Origin: Rhodanobacter sp. MP7CTX1
GTDB taxonomy: Bacteria > Pseudomonadota > Gammaproteobacteria > Xanthomonadales > Rhodanobacteraceae
Assembly: GCF_014205795.1 (NCBI RefSeq)
Contig: NZ_JACHCN010000001.1
Location: 487,188-551,187, forward strand
Reading direction: 5' to 3'
DNA length: 64,000 nucleotides
Part shown: positions 33,469-43,619 of the stretch, piece after piece
How positions within the stretch are numbered: position 1 is the first letter of the stretch
Layout: every line of letters begins with the position of its first letter
The notes under the pieces: model-generated
Told to the model about the DNA's origin: nothing
The model's input: only the letters and a program-made list of their open reading frames with translations
The model's database searches: none
Position numbers and translations under genes: made by a program

Positions 33469-36400
33469 CTAGGGGTGTGAGTCGTCCTTGCGCTCGTGCG
33501 CTGACTCGTGAGTCGGCTCGGTTGTCGCGGGCTTGTTTTCGTGGCCCTGTGTTACCGGCTTTGCCGAGTAGGTTGGTTGTGCCAACAAGTCGCCTTGTTT
33601 GGGTAACGGTGCAACCGAGTTAGGCGCGGCAGACTGTCCGGACATGTGGGTTGCGGCTATCGGCGGCGCAGCCACAACCGGGTTGCCGGGCTGGCTGACC
33701 GGCGCTGCTGCCGGGACCACCCGAGCTATCGGGGCAGGTGCTACCGGAGTTGCTGAAACTGCCGAAGCCGCCGGAGCCGCCGGAGCCGCTGCCGGGGTAA
33801 CCGGAGCTGCTGAAAACGCTGGAACTACCGTCGGAGCCGCCGGGGCTACTGGAGCCGATGAAATTGCCGGAGCCACTGGGGCTACCGGAGCTACCGGAGC
33901 CGATGAAACTGTCGGAGCTACGGCTGGAGCCATCGGAGCTGTTGAAACCGCCGGAGCTACCCGAGCCGAAGGAACGGCAACCGGGGCTACCGGGGTCACT
34001 GAAACTGCCGGTGCGGCCGCCGGGGCCACTGGAGCTGCGGGTGCGGCCGGAGTTGCTGGCACCGTCGGTTGAGCCTGGCTCACCGGCCGGATCTGGGGCG
34101 CCTGCGCGACGTCCGGAGCAGGGCGGCTGACCGTTGCCGCCATGGGTGCCGCAGTTGTCGCATGGGCCACCGGCGCAGAACCGGCGACCACCTTGTCGGC
34201 AGCACTATCGACGCTGGTAACGGCCGGTGCGACCGGTGGCTTGATGGCCGAGGCCGGTGCGGGCGAAACCACGGGCGCGACCTTTGTCGGCTCGTTCACG
34301 TCGCTGACGGTGGCTGCTGATTTTGCCTGATCGGGGATCGGCGGCAGGGTCGGCAGGCTGAAAGTCGTGACAGCTGGCGGAGCGGGATTGACGGTAATGG
34401 GAGCTGCCGGAGCGCTGCTCGGCTTAGGCTGGCTATCAGTCGGGCTGGCGGCCACGGCATCGACGGCCTTTTCCGTGGCAAGCGGAGTCGCTGGCTTGCG
34501 CACTTCGGCTTCGGGCGAGGGGCTGCTGCTGTCCCGGGCGCTGTTGTCAGCCGGCCTGGCGACATTCACTGCCGTTGATGCTGCGCCTGAAGGCTGGGCA
34601 TCACGCGCCGGTTCACTGCGGACTACCGGCTTCGCTGCTTCGGGATTGCCAGCGGCATCGTCACGATCCTCGTCATCGAGTGCCTGTGCCTGCACGGTGT
34701 CGAGGTTCGTGCCGTTCGGGGCGGCATCGTCATGACGGCGCCGGCGGCGACCGCCGCGACGACCGCGGCGGCGGCGCGATTGGCTGCCATCGGCATCAAG
34801 CGTGCTATCGGCGGTCTCGGGCGCCGTCGATTCAACCGGCGCTGCAAGCAGTTCGGCTTCTTTCGCAGCATCACTCAGCGGCGCTGCAACAGGGCGCTCG
34901 TTATTGGCTGCGCGCGGCTGCGACTGCGGACGCTCGCCCTTCGGCTGCTGCTGCGGGTTGGGCTTGCGTTCTGCCCGTGCCGGATTGTTTTCGACCACTG
35001 CCGGCTTGGGTTGGCGGTCTGCTTTGGCCGTCTGGGTTTGTGCCTGCTGTGGCTGACGCGGCTGCGCCTCGTTGCGCTGACGGGCATTTCTGGGCTGCTG
35101 CTGAGCACCCGACTTCGGCGAATTCTGCGGCATCGGTTCGCGTCGCGGCTGGCGTGCCGACGACGTGTTCTGTGCATTGTTGCCGCGGTTTGCGCGGTCG
35201 TCGCGGCGATTGCCGCGCATGCCTTCGTTACCATCGGCGCGCGGCGCGGGGGCCGGCGCCGGCGTAGCGGCCTCAGCGCTGCGGAACCAGCCCAATAGGC
35301 GCGAGATAAGACCGCCGGAAGGCGCGGCGACAGGCGCAGCTGGCTGACGACGGGCGACAGGCTGCGGCGCGGCAACCGGTGCAACGACTTCTTCGCGCAG
35401 CGGAGCAGGGCTGGATGGCACGATGCCGCTAACGGCGGGCTGTTCGCCACTGCCCAGGGCCTGGCCCATCTTGGGCAGATCGGCCGTTTCCACCGTGGTC
35501 AGCCTTTCGTAGCTGGGCTTGCTGTGCTCGCCCATGTCGGCTTCGCGGATGCGCTGGATTTCAATATGCGGCGTTTCCAGCTTTTCGTCGGCGACGATCA
35601 TCACGTGCACCTTGTGGCGCAGTTCGATCTCCACCACGCTGGCGCGCTTTTCGTTGAGCAGGAAATTGACGACGCTCGAGGGCGCCTGCACCAGCACCTG
35701 GCCGGTGTTTTCCTTCATGGCATGTTCTTCGATCAGGCGCAGGGTCGACAGCGACAGCGATTCCACACCACGGATGTGGCCATGGCCTTCGCAGCGCGGG
35801 CAGACGATCTGGGTCGCTTCGCCAAGGCTCGGGCGCAGGCGCTGGCGCGACATCTCGAGCAGGCCGAAGCGCGAGATGCGACCGATCTGCACGCGGGCGC
35901 GGTCGAGCTTCAAGGCGTCCTTGAGGCGGTCCTCCACTTCACGCTGGTGCTTGGGGCTGTCCATGTCGATGAAATCGATCACGATCAGGCCGCCGGCATC
36001 GCGAATGCGCAGCTGGCGTGCGATTTCCACCGCCGCTTCGCAATTGGTGTTGAACGCGGTCTCCTCGATGTCGCTGCCCTTGGTGGCCTTGGAGGAGTTG
36101 ATGTCGACCGCGGTCAGCGCTTCGGTCTGATCGATCACGATCGAGCCGCCGGACGGCAGGCGCACCTGACGATCAAACGCGTTCTCGATCTGCGTTTCGA
36201 TCTGGTAGCGCGTGAACAGCGGGGTGTCGTCCTTGTACAGCTTGAGCTTGCGCAGGGCGTTCGGCATGACCTGCTGCATGAAATCGCGCGCATCGTTATA
36301 GAGCGATTCCTCGTCAACCAGGATCTCGCCGATATCGCTGCGCAGGTAGTCGCGCAAGGCGCGGATAAACAGTTTGGATTCCTGGTAGATCAGGAACGGG

Positions 36401-37005
36401 GCTTTCTGCGACGTGGCCGCGGCGGAAATCGATTTCCACAACTGGAGCAGGTAATCGAGATCCCATTGCAGCTCTTCGGCATCGCGGCCAAGGCCGGCGG
36501 TGCGCACGATCAGGCCGACATCGTCGGGGACCGTGACGTGATCCAGCGCTTCTTTCAGGGCCTGCCGATCCTCACCCTCGATCCGCCGCGAGACGCCGCC
36601 GGCTTTCGGGTTGTTCGGCATCAGCACCATGTAGCGGCCGGCCAGGCTGATGAACGTGGTCAGGGCAGCGCCCTTGTTGCCGCGCTCCTCCTTTTCGACC
36701 TGCACCACAACTTCCTGACCTTCCCGCAGCAGCTCGCGGATGGTGGACTTGTGGGGATCCAGACCCGGTGTGAAGTAATCCCGGGAGATTTCCTTCAGCG
36801 GCAGGAAGCCGTGGCGTTCGGCGCCGTATTCGACGAAGCAGGCTTCCAGTGAAGCCTCGACTCGGGTGATACGACCCTTGTAAATATTGGACTTTTTCTG
36901 TTCCCGCGATGGGATTTCGATGTCCAGGTCGTACAGATTCTGTCCATCGACAATAGCCACACGCAACTCTTCACGCTGAGTCGCGTTGATCAACATACGT
37001 TTCAT
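33469..37005 (-). CDS. rne: Ribonuclease E
   Basis: This essential endoribonuclease and degradosome scaffold is 1178 aa from ATG 37005 ([21 protein letters not shown]). An S1 domain lies at about 35-120 ([23 protein letters not shown]). The catalytic centre has AVDINSSK and [10 protein letters not shown], and the Zn-link is CPRCEGHG. From about residue 520 the chain is low-complexity: a basic Arg/Gln/Asn-rich part (including the run [14 protein letters not shown]) and then about 300 residues rich in Ala, Pro and Val. This tail is expected to bind RNA and partners. It is divergent from rluC with a 334-bp gap, consistent with a long 5' leader used for autoregulation in this gene. Confidence 0.96.
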   Translation of the reverse strand: MKRMLINATQREELRVAIVDGQNLYDLDIEIPSREQKKSNIYKGRITRVEASLEACFVEYGAERHGFLPLKEISRDYFTPGLDPHKSTIRELLREGQEVVVQVEKEERGNKGAALTTFISLAGRYMVLMPNNPKAGGVSRRIEGEDRQALKEALDHVTVPDDVGLIVRTAGLGRDAEELQWDLDYLLQLWKSISAAATSQKAPFLIYQESKLFIRALRDYLRSDIGEILVDEESLYNDARDFMQQVMPNALRKLKLYKDDTPLFTRYQIETQIENAFDRQVRLPSGGSIVIDQTEALTAVDINSSKATKGSDIEETAFNTNCEAAVEIARQLRIRDAGGLIVIDFIDMDSPKHQREVEDRLKDALKLDRARVQIGRISRFGLLEMSRQRLRPSLGEATQIVCPRCEGHGHIRGVESLSLSTLRLIEEHAMKENTGQVLVQAPSSVVNFLLNEKRASVVEIELRHKVHVMIVADEKLETPHIEIQRIREADMGEHSKPSYERLTTVETADLPKMGQALGSGEQPAVSGIVPSSPAPLREEVVAPVAAPQPVARRQPAAPVAAPSGGLISRLLGWFRSAEAATPAPAPAPRADGNEGMRGNRRDDRANRGNNAQNTSSARQPRREPMPQNSPKSGAQQQPRNARQRNEAQPRQPQQAQTQTAKADRQPKPAVVENNPARAERKPNPQQQPKGERPQSQPRAANNERPVAAPLSDAAKEAELLAAPVESTAPETADSTLDADGSQSRRRRGRRGGRRRRRHDDAAPNGTNLDTVQAQALDDEDRDDAAGNPEAAKPVVRSEPARDAQPSGAASTAVNVARPADNSARDSSSPSPEAEVRKPATPLATEKAVDAVAASPTDSQPKPSSAPAAPITVNPAPPAVTTFSLPTLPPIPDQAKSAATVSDVNEPTKVAPVVSPAPASAIKPPVAPAVTSVDSAADKVVAGSAPVAHATTAAPMAATVSRPAPDVAQAPQIRPVSQAQPTVPATPAAPAAPVAPAAAPAVSVTPVAPVAVPSARVAPAVSTAPMAPAVAPTVSSAPVAPVAPVAPAISSAPVAPAAPTVVPAFSAAPVTPAAAPAAPAASAVSATPVAPAPIARVVPAAAPVSQPGNPVVAAPPIAATHMSGQSAAPNSVAPLPKQGDLLAQPTYSAKPVTQGHENKPATTEPTHESAHERKDDSHP

Positions 37006-37339
37006 GGTGGTAATCCTCAGCTTGGCCGCGCGTCGCGTGCCGCGGTGGCGCCGGTATGGCGGCCTGCCGGGGATCGCGCCGCTGCGGTTAAGCGGCAAAA
37101 ATGACGGCACCGTTACCGGTGTCGGGATGATTCGGTCTGCTGCGCCCGCCGCCCCGATACCTCAATGGCATCGGACAAACAGCAGCCCAAACCGTTACGA
37201 TGAAAGGGAGCCGCAACCGGCTACCAAGGCAACCGGCGCAATCCTCGCCGACGTTACGGGCGGGTATTCGACCCGATCCAGACATCGATGGGCAGAAAGT
37301 AGCGCCCACCGAGTATCCTATTTCAACAGGTTTTTTTCA
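37006..37339. other. Divergent rne/rluC promoter region
   Basis: This 334-bp region must contain both promoters and the rne leader. No convincing frame of its own is seen. The rne leader in E. coli carries structure used for feedback control; I could not verify a comparable fold here. Confidence 0.5.
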
Positions 37340-38338
37340 ATGCAGACGGTAACTTCCCCCGACGCACCTCACGGTGTACGTCAAGTCGAGATCGGCCCCG
37401 AACGAGACGGCCAGCGTATCGACAATGCACTGGTGACCATGCTCAAAGGGGTACCCAAGAGCATGATTTACCGGCTGCTACGCACCGGCCAGGTGCGCGT
37501 TAACGGCAAGCGGGCCAAGCCGGATACGCGTCTCACGGCCGGTGATATGCTGCGGATTCCGCCAGTTCGGGTCGCTGAACGGCCCGAAGGGAAGGGCCCG
37601 CCCACTGGTCAGGTGACCCAGGTGGCCGAGGCGATCATCTTCGAGGACAAGCACTTTCTGGTCATCGACAAGCCTTCAGGCGTGGCCAGTCATGGCGGTA
37701 GCGGGGTCAGTCACGGCGCGATCGAACTGCTGCGTGCGGCGCGGCCGCAGGAGCACCTCGAACTGGTGCATCGGCTCGATCGGGACACCAGCGGCGTCCT
37801 GGTGTTTGCCAAGACACGGGCTGCGCTGGTCGGTTTGCAGGCGGAAATCCGCGCCGGCACGGTGACCAAACAGTACCTGTGCCTGATGGTTGGGCATCCG
37901 TCCAAAGCCAAATTCGATGTAAACGCCCCGCTGATGAAATCGATCTTGCAGGGTGGCGAGCGCATGGTCAGGGTGACCGACAGCGGCAAGCCGTCGCTCA
38001 CTTTCTTCCGCGAAATGGAACAATACCCCGGCGCCCGCCTGATGCAGGCGACCCTGGGCACCGGTCGCACCCATCAGATTCGCGTGCACGCGCAGCACAT
38101 TGGACATCCGCTTGCCGGCGATCCGAAATACGGCGACAAGGATATGAACCGGCGTTTCAAGGAAATGGGTCTCAACCGGCTGTTTTTGCACGCCTCGCAC
38201 ATGAGTTTCGAGGTGGATGGGCGTGCGTACTCATTCTCCGCGCCGATGCCGGATGACTTGAAGGATTTCCTGGATGTGCTTTCCGTCAAAGGAAAACGGC
38301 TGAAGTACCTGCTGGAAAAATCCCGCACCGACTTCTAA
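37340..38338 (+). CDS. rluC: 23S rRNA pseudouridine synthase RluC
   Basis: RluC makes pseudouridines 955, 2504 and 2580 in 23S rRNA (E. coli numbering). The 332-aa protein has an N-terminal S4 RNA-binding domain (about 20-85) and the synthase domain with HRLDRDTSGVLVFAKT, whose Asp is catalytic (about residue 145). The C-terminal GTGRTHQIRVHAQHIGHPLAGDPKYG also matches. ATG 37340 was chosen; the longer upstream frame is the rne-side intergenic region. The rne/rluC divergent pair is conserved in gammaproteobacteria. Confidence 0.95.
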   Translation: MQTVTSPDAPHGVRQVEIGPERDGQRIDNALVTMLKGVPKSMIYRLLRTGQVRVNGKRAKPDTRLTAGDMLRIPPVRVAERPEGKGPPTGQVTQVAEAIIFEDKHFLVIDKPSGVASHGGSGVSHGAIELLRAARPQEHLELVHRLDRDTSGVLVFAKTRAALVGLQAEIRAGTVTKQYLCLMVGHPSKAKFDVNAPLMKSILQGGERMVRVTDSGKPSLTFFREMEQYPGARLMQATLGTGRTHQIRVHAQHIGHPLAGDPKYGDKDMNRRFKEMGLNRLFLHASHMSFEVDGRAYSFSAPMPDDLKDFLDVLSVKGKRLKYLLEKSRTDF

Positions 38339-38347
38339 GTCACACTT

Positions 38348-38689
38348 TCAACGCGCGAGCAGGCCTTCGACGCGTGCGGCGCAGATAAAGTCGTTCAACG
38401 ACAGGCCACCCACGTCGTGGGTGGACCACAGCAGCTGGCAATGTCCGTAACCGGCTTCGATATCCGGATGATGATCCTCGTGGTTGGCCATGAAGCCGAC
38501 CGCGTTGATGAAGCCCAGCGTGTGGTGGAAGTCGGCGAATTTGAAATCCTTGACGATGGCCTTGCCGTCGCCGTTCAGCTTCCAGCCCGGCACTTGGCTC
38601 AGGAGCGTCGTTATCTGCGCGCTGTCCAAGGCGTGCTGACTGCCTTTGCGCGGCTGGCAATGCTGGCTAGCGAGGTCGATCGTGTTCAT
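38348..38689 (-). CDS. phhB: Pterin-4a-carbinolamine dehydratase
   Basis: The 113-aa enzyme dehydrates 4a-hydroxytetrahydropterin and recycles the cofactor of aromatic amino acid hydroxylases. The conserved motif ANHEDHHPDI with catalytic His, and the C-terminal STHDVGGLSLNDFICA, are present, as is PGWKL near the N-terminus. It is convergent with rluC (9-bp gap) and divergent from nfuA. No phenylalanine hydroxylase is in the window. Confidence 0.95.
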   Translation of the reverse strand: MNTIDLASQHCQPRKGSQHALDSAQITTLLSQVPGWKLNGDGKAIVKDFKFADFHHTLGFINAVGFMANHEDHHPDIEAGYGHCQLLWSTHDVGGLSLNDFICAARVEGLLAR

Positions 38690-38853
38690 GGGATTTCCGT
38701 GGGCTGAAAGCTTAAAGAGCGAAGCGTCGAAGTTGCGTGCGCAAAAGTCAAAGCGGCGGCCGATCTGCGCACTCGACTTGAAACTGGACTAAAATGGTGC
38801 TGTTTCGCCTGGGACGTACGCAGGCGGCAGCATAGGTGAGATTGGAGCCAGGC

Positions 38854-39462
38854 ATGATCGATATTTCCGAACGCGCGCAGCAACATTTTCTGCGGCTACT
38901 TTCACAACAGGGCATCGACGGCCTGAGCATCCGGTTGCGCGTGACCGCGCCCGGTACGCCAGCGGCAAGCTGCGAGCTGGAGTTCTGCGAGCCCGCTGAT
39001 CTGGCCGGTGGCGAGTGGACGATCGAATGTGCGGGCTTCCTGTTTCACATCGACGGCGACAGTGCCAGCTGGCTGGACAGCGCCACCATCGATTTCGAGC
39101 CCAATGCCACCGGTGGCCAGCTCAACATTCGTGCTCCGAAGATCAAGGGCGACGTGCCGGGTGCGGAAGCGGGCATGATCGAGCGCGTGCGCTATGTGCT
39201 GGAGGCCGAGATCAATCCTCAGCTGGCTTCGCATGGCGGGCGCGTAACCCTGCTGGAGATCGACGCCGAAGGCGTGGTGCTGCTGCAATTTGGTGGCGGC
39301 TGCCATGGCTGCGGCATGGTCGACGTGACACTCAAGCAGGGCGTGGAGAAAACCTTGCGTGAGCGCGTACCTGAAATCACCGCGGTACGTGATGCGACCG
39401 ATCATGCCGGCGGTGAAAAGCCCTATTACAGCAAGGCCGAGGGCAAGTCCGCGATCGCCTGA
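38854..39462 (+). CDS. nfuA: Fe-S biogenesis protein NfuA
   Basis: NfuA carries and delivers 4Fe-4S clusters. The 202-aa protein has the degenerate A-type domain at the N-terminus (about 1-95, without the Cys triad) and a C-terminal NFU domain with the cluster ligands C-x2-C in GGCHGCGMV (about residue 150). ATG 38854 follows a GGAG at suitable distance. A terminator lies after the gene. Confidence 0.95.
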   Translation: MIDISERAQQHFLRLLSQQGIDGLSIRLRVTAPGTPAASCELEFCEPADLAGGEWTIECAGFLFHIDGDSASWLDSATIDFEPNATGGQLNIRAPKIKGDVPGAEAGMIERVRYVLEAEINPQLASHGGRVTLLEIDAEGVVLLQFGGGCHGCGMVDVTLKQGVEKTLRERVPEITAVRDATDHAGGEKPYYSKAEGKSAIA

Positions 39463-39488
39463 ACCATCACGCGTCTGCTAAAAAACAA

Positions 39489-39508
39489 AGGCCCGCCAGA
39501 GCGGGCCT
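39489..39508. terminator. Terminator between nfuA and cytochrome c genes
   Basis: AGGCCCGC-caga-GCGGGCCT. On the minus side the A-run before the stem (AAAAAACAAA) becomes a T-run, so it fits termination of the cytochrome c transcript; on the plus side the tail TATGCTTT is weaker. Confidence 0.8.
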
Positions 39509-39540
39509 TATGCTTTGTGCATCTAGGCGTACGGACTTGC

Positions 39541-39891
39541 TCAGTCGCCCTGGATATGACCTTGCAGGGTATCCAGTTTGGTCGGCAGGCTCGAGAAATA
39601 AGCGGCAATGTCCTCGATATCCTGGTCGGACAGGGTAGCGTCCATGCCCTTCATGATCGCGTTGTTGCGCTGGCCGTCCTTGTACTCATGCAAGACCTGC
39701 ACGAGGTAGGCGTTGTACTGGCCGGCCAGGCGCGGGTACTGCGGGTCGACCGAATTGCCATCGGCACCGTGGCAGGCGAAGCAGGTAGCAGCCTTCTGCT
39801 TGCCGTTCTCGATGTTGCCACTGGCCAGCACTTGGGCGGAAGCGAACGCCAGCATGGCGCCGAATGAAATCAGGGTAAGCGCACGTTTCAT
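39541..39891 (-). CDS. Periplasmic c-type cytochrome (class I)
   Basis: The 116-aa protein has a signal peptide (MKRALTLISFGAMLAFASAQVLA), a heme site CFACH (about residues 38-42) followed by GADGNSVDPQYPRLAGQ, and a distal Met in IMKGMDATLSD. It is a single-heme relative of cytochrome c4 halves. It is directly downstream of a second, similar cytochrome, and the pair probably arose by duplication. It likely shuttles electrons to a terminal oxidase. Confidence 0.92.
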   Translation of the reverse strand: MKRALTLISFGAMLAFASAQVLASGNIENGKQKAATCFACHGADGNSVDPQYPRLAGQYNAYLVQVLHEYKDGQRNNAIMKGMDATLSDQDIEDIAAYFSSLPTKLDTLQGHIQGD

Positions 39892-39909
39892 GCGGAGAAT
39901 CCTTGGCAA

Positions 39910-40233
39910 CTACTTGGCGAGGCTGGAAAGATAGGCGGCGATGTTCTGAATGTCCTTGTCGGACAGACTCTGCGCCTGCGCACCCATGGTCGGATGCGTG
40001 CGGTCCCCACTCTGGTAACCATGCAACGCATTGATGATGTATTGCTCGTTCTGTCCGGCAATTTTCGGCACCGGGTATTGCGGATAGGCGTTGGTATAGC
40101 CGGGCACACCATGGCAACCAGCACACGTATAGACGAGTGTGCGGCCGGCAGCCTTGTCACCTTCAGCGTGAGCGCTGGCAGCGGCGAAGAGGGCAGTGGC
40201 CGCGGCCAAGCCAAGCAATTGCAGTCGAGTCAT
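39910..40233 (-). CDS. Periplasmic c-type cytochrome (class I)
   Basis: The 107-aa protein has a signal peptide (MTRLQLLGLAAATALFAAASAHA), heme site CAGCH (about 40-44), PQYPVPKIAGQNEQYIINAL and distal Met in THPTMGAQAQSLSD. It shares layout with the next cytochrome (39541) and lies 18 bp upstream of it, so they form an operon. Together they resemble the two halves of a diheme cytochrome c4 encoded separately. Confidence 0.92.
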   Translation of the reverse strand: MTRLQLLGLAAATALFAAASAHAEGDKAAGRTLVYTCAGCHGVPGYTNAYPQYPVPKIAGQNEQYIINALHGYQSGDRTHPTMGAQAQSLSDKDIQNIAAYLSSLAK

Positions 40234-40494
40234 CGAGATCTTTCCCACGAGTGCGGCGGGTACAGGGTGATATTAGTCGCCAAGTATAGACGTTGCGTCG
40301 GGGCGTGAACAACACTCGAGACCTGATCTTTCTCACCTCAACGCCGCGTGGGGGCGGGTCGAGCAGCGCGCGCTCCGCGTGCGCTGTTTTTAGAAGCTGG
40401 ATCAAAGCAGGACAGCGGGAGAACAAACTCGAAGTCCGTTGCCGATGCCGCCAAGGCTGGTCGGAGGGAACAGCGTCCTATTCACGGGCTCGCA

Positions 40495-40523
40495 TTGCTG
40501 ATCGACCCTCACGCCCATATACT
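40495..40523 (+). promoter_or_regulatory. Sigma-70 promoter of ssrA
   Basis: TTGCTG (40495-40500), 17-bp spacer, TATACT (40518-40523). Transcription would start near 40530, about 17 nt before the mature tmRNA 5' end at 40547. The rest of 40234-40494 shows nothing else. Confidence 0.8.
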
Positions 40524-40546
40524 GAAGGAGTCACTCGAGTTTCCCC

Positions 40547-40903
<357 letters not shown>

Positions 40904-40926
40904 TAGTTCTCCAAAGCAGTCCAACG

Positions 40927-40969
40927 AAGGCCGGTAACCCTAGCAATAGCAACGGTTCCGGCCTTTTTT
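40927..40969 (+). terminator. Terminator downstream of ssrA, inside the element
   Basis: AAGGCCGG and CCGGCCTT, plus inner AACC/GGTT, form a stem-loop followed by a T-run. It lies on the element side of attL, so the element supplies the ssrA terminator while integrated. Confidence 0.8.
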
Positions 40970-41005
40970 GTGCCCGATACTGTCCAATCCCATCCATTGC
41001 AATCC

Positions 41006-41064
41006 GGGGGTAACAGGGGGTAACTTCGGGGGTAACAGGCTTATTGCCGAAGGGTGTTACCCCC
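41006..41064. repeat. GGGGGTAAC repeats at the left end (arm-type sites)
   Basis: Direct copies at 41006-41014, 41016-41024 and 41028-41036 and one inverted copy GTTACCCCC at 41056-41064, which ends at the integrase ATG. Two more copies lie at the right end of the element. Likely integrase or excision-factor binding sites that also allow autoregulation of the integrase. Confidence 0.75.
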
Positions 41065-42285
41065 ATGCCGCTGTCAGACACCGCCATCCGCAACGCCAAG
41101 CCCACCGACAAGCCGCAGAAGCTCGCGGACGGTGGTGGCCTGTATCTGTTGTTGAATCCGAACGGCTCCCGTTGGTGGCGTTTGAAGTACCGCGCTGGGG
41201 GTAAGGAAAAGCTGCTGTCACTGGGCACTTACCCCGACACCGGCTTGAAGGATGCCCGAGATAAGCGCGACGCAGCGCGCAAACTGCTGGCTGCTGGCGT
41301 CGATCCGGGCGAACAGCGCAAGGCCACAAAGGCTGCCGGTGAGGAACGCGCTGCGAACAGCTTTGAAGTGGTGGCGCGTGAGTGGCACACCAAGCAATCG
41401 GCAACTTGGGTGGAGTTGCACTCCAGCCGGATCATGTTGCGGATGGAGAATGATGTTTTCCCGTGGCTTGGCAACAGACCGATTGCCGATATCACCGCTA
41501 AAGAACTGCTGGCGACCGTCAACCGTATTGTTGACCGTGGCGCCGTCGAGTCCGCACACCGCGTGCTGCAAAACTGCGGACAGGTGTTGCGCTACGCCAT
41601 TGCCACCGGTCGCGCTGAGCGCAATCCGGCTGCCGACCTGCGCGGCGCACTGCCTCCGGTCAAACAAACCCACCTTGCCGCCATCATCGAACCGGACGCT
41701 ATCGGCGGCCTGCTGCGTGCGATGGATGCCTATATCGGTTCGTTGGTAACGAAATGCGCGTTGCGGCTGGCCCCGCTGGTGTTCGTGCGACCGGGCGAAC
41801 TGCGGCAAGCCGAGTGGGCAGAGTTCGATCTGGATGGCGCGCAATGGAATCTCCCCGCCGAGAAAATGAAGATGCGCGATCCGCATCTAGTCCCGCTGGC
41901 ACCGCAAGCCGTGGCGATCCTGCGCGAGGTGCACGCACTGACCGGGCGCGGACGCTATGTGTTCCCTAGCGCACGCAGCCCGCAGCGACCGATGAGCAAC
42001 AATGCAGTTTTGTCGGCATTGCGTCGCATGGGCTACGCCACCGACGAAATGAGCGGTCATGGCTTTCGGGCAATGGCGCGCACGGTACTGGACGAAGTGC
42101 TGCATTTTCGCCCTGACTACATCGAGCATCAGCTAGCCCATGCAGTGAAAGATCCCAACGGACGTGCATACAACCGCACAGCTCATCTTGCAGAGCGCCG
42201 CAAGATGATGGCGGCATGGGCGGACTATCTGGACGCGTTGAAAGCCGGCGGCAACATCGTGCCGATGAAACGCAGGGCACACTGA
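41065..42285 (+). CDS. Tyrosine-type site-specific integrase (P4/DUF4102 type)
   Basis: The 406-aa recombinase has an N-terminal DUF4102 arm-binding domain (about 1-90, MPLSDTAIRNAKPTDKPQKL), a core-binding domain, and the catalytic domain with Arg in RPGELRQAEW, H-x-x-R in GHGFRAMART, His in EHQLAHAV and the nucleophile Tyr in GRAYNRT. It should integrate and, with a helper, excise the element at ssrA. ATG 41065 immediately follows an inverted GGGGGTAAC copy; the upstream TTG at 41044 is less likely. Confidence 0.95.
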   Translation: MPLSDTAIRNAKPTDKPQKLADGGGLYLLLNPNGSRWWRLKYRAGGKEKLLSLGTYPDTGLKDARDKRDAARKLLAAGVDPGEQRKATKAAGEERAANSFEVVAREWHTKQSATWVELHSSRIMLRMENDVFPWLGNRPIADITAKELLATVNRIVDRGAVESAHRVLQNCGQVLRYAIATGRAERNPAADLRGALPPVKQTHLAAIIEPDAIGGLLRAMDAYIGSLVTKCALRLAPLVFVRPGELRQAEWAEFDLDGAQWNLPAEKMKMRDPHLVPLAPQAVAILREVHALTGRGRYVFPSARSPQRPMSNNAVLSALRRMGYATDEMSGHGFRAMARTVLDEVLHFRPDYIEHQLAHAVKDPNGRAYNRTAHLAERRKMMAAWADYLDALKAGGNIVPMKRRAH

Positions 42286-42382
42286 TCGACAACCGTTGAA
42301 CGCCGCGCCTAGGACGGCCATCCGAAAACCGGGCACCTTCCCTGGCTGGCGCGGCACTATTGAAGGGCGCAGAGGTGTGCGC

Positions 42383-42841
42383 GTGAAAACGTCAAAAAGA
42401 CCTGAGAACTGGCTCCGTACATTTGGCTTGCCTTTCGACGTACAAGAGGCCGTTAGAGCCTTGTGCTCTCATGGCGTGGACTTCAACGAGTTGATGAATT
42501 TAGTCAGTCCGAAACGTAGAGGCCGACCTAAGAAAAGACGTAACGCGTTGGCAAAGCCTACGTCGCAACGAGGCGCACCCACTTTGATCCCGCTAAATAT
42601 GCAAGTGATCGAAGAAGTAGTTGAGGGATACAAAATGGCAGGCTTGGCGACTTCCGATAAGGGAGCCATTGAAGCATTGCTCTCAGAAATTCGAGCGTTA
42701 CGGGGTGAGACAGAAAGAGCGTACGCGGCAAGGCAGCCGACGCGTGGGTTACGGCCTCTTACTCACAAACGGTTCGTTGATTCCATCATGGAAAGACTTT
42801 CTCGATACCGCGCAAGTGAGCGATTGCGTAAATCAGAATAA
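42383..42841 (+). CDS. Element-encoded protein of unknown function
   Basis: The protein (about 152 aa from GTG 42383, after AGAGG) is basic and has a patch PKRRGRPKKRRNA that resembles an AT-hook, then a helical C-terminal half ending RASERLRKSE. I do not recognise the family. The start is uncertain; a TTG at 42296 would add 29 residues. It lies between integrase and the AlpA-like gene, where satellites often place excision or regulatory factors. Confidence 0.55.
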   Translation: MKTSKRPENWLRTFGLPFDVQEAVRALCSHGVDFNELMNLVSPKRRGRPKKRRNALAKPTSQRGAPTLIPLNMQVIEEVVEGYKMAGLATSDKGAIEALLSEIRALRGETERAYAARQPTRGLRPLTHKRFVDSIMERLSRYRASERLRKSE

Positions 42842-42921
42842 TAGCGCTGATTTTTTATAGTTTTTGCGCAACCACAAAAGCGGTCTGATCCCTGTACTTC
42901 ACTGGACAGGAAAAAGTCGCA

Positions 42922-43218
42922 ATGCACACTCCCACCGAAGCCAACCGCCTGCTGCTGGATCAAGCGATACGCCAGACGTTGCGCAGTACCGCCGCACACA
43001 CACTCCCTGAAGTTGGCTATCTGCGCATTTGGCAGATTGTCGGCAAACCCGCCACGGATACCGCGCCAGCTATCCCGGCAATCTATCCGGTAAGCAAGTC
43101 TCACTTCTGGGCGGGCGTGAAGGCCGGCCGCTATCCACAACCCGTCAAGCTGGGCGAACGTATCACCGCGTGGCGGGTTGAACAAATCCGCGAATTGATC
43201 GAGCGGGGTGCGGCATGA
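42922..43218 (+). CDS. AlpA-like phage regulatory protein
   Basis: The 98-aa protein carries an AlpA/MerR-type winged helix pattern: YLRIWQIVG, VSKSHFWAGVKAGRYPQPVKLGERITAWRVEQIRELIERG (about 35-95, quoted in parts). The AlpA family activates integrase and excision in P4-like elements. An insert of about 20 residues splits the usual LRLxxV and STxxxW parts. It overlaps the next gene by 4 bp and opens the replication operon. Confidence 0.85.
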   Translation: MHTPTEANRLLLDQAIRQTLRSTAAHTLPEVGYLRIWQIVGKPATDTAPAIPAIYPVSKSHFWAGVKAGRYPQPVKLGERITAWRVEQIRELIERGAA

Positions 43219-43619
43219 TCCGGCGCCCCAGAAACGATAGACCCGGAAGCGCTAACTTCCGGGCGAGTATCGAGCGCAAGGGCAACCCGGCTTATTTGGC
43301 TGCACTGCGTCAAATGTACAGCACCAGTAAGCCGGCACGCATCCCCGACAACTGGCGCGACCGTCAGCCCGATCCAGCGACGTACTACGGCCAACACGTT
43401 GCCAAGCTGGGCAAGCCGAACGGCACCGGCTGGGCGCAAGGCGTTTGCCCGTTTCACGATGACCACAACAAGAGCCTGTCTGTCTGCATCACGGGCAAGC
43501 GCGGCGGCTGGCGTTGTTTTGCCGGTTGCGGGGGTGGCGATCTTGTCGGCTTCCATTCCCGCTTGCGTGGCCTGGACTTCCGGGCTGCGGTGCGCGAGTT
43601 GTTGGAGGTGCGCGGATGA
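43215..43619 (+). CDS. CHC2 zinc-finger primase-like protein
   Basis: The 134-aa protein contains the DnaG-type zinc finger CPFHDDHNKSLSV followed by WRCFAGCGGGDLVGF (about 75-110), which is the template-recognition part of bacterial primases. The catalytic TOPRIM part is encoded by the next gene, which overlaps by 4 bp, so one primase appears split in two coupled genes. It would prime replication of the excised element. Confidence 0.88.
   Translation: MIRRPRNDRPGSANFRASIERKGNPAYLAALRQMYSTSKPARIPDNWRDRQPDPATYYGQHVAKLGKPNGTGWAQGVCPFHDDHNKSLSVCITGKRGGWRCFAGCGGGDLVGFHSRLRGLDFRAAVRELLEVRG

Noticed and set aside
33599..34072. A plus-strand frame of Gly-Ala-Thr repeats that looks collagen-like
   Set aside because: It is the reverse complement of the Ala/Pro/Val-rich tail of rne and reflects the DNA repeat rather than a real protein.
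35524..36852. A 442-codon plus-strand frame opposite rne
   Set aside because: It is the antisense shadow of the RNase E catalytic domain; no ribosome site or family match.
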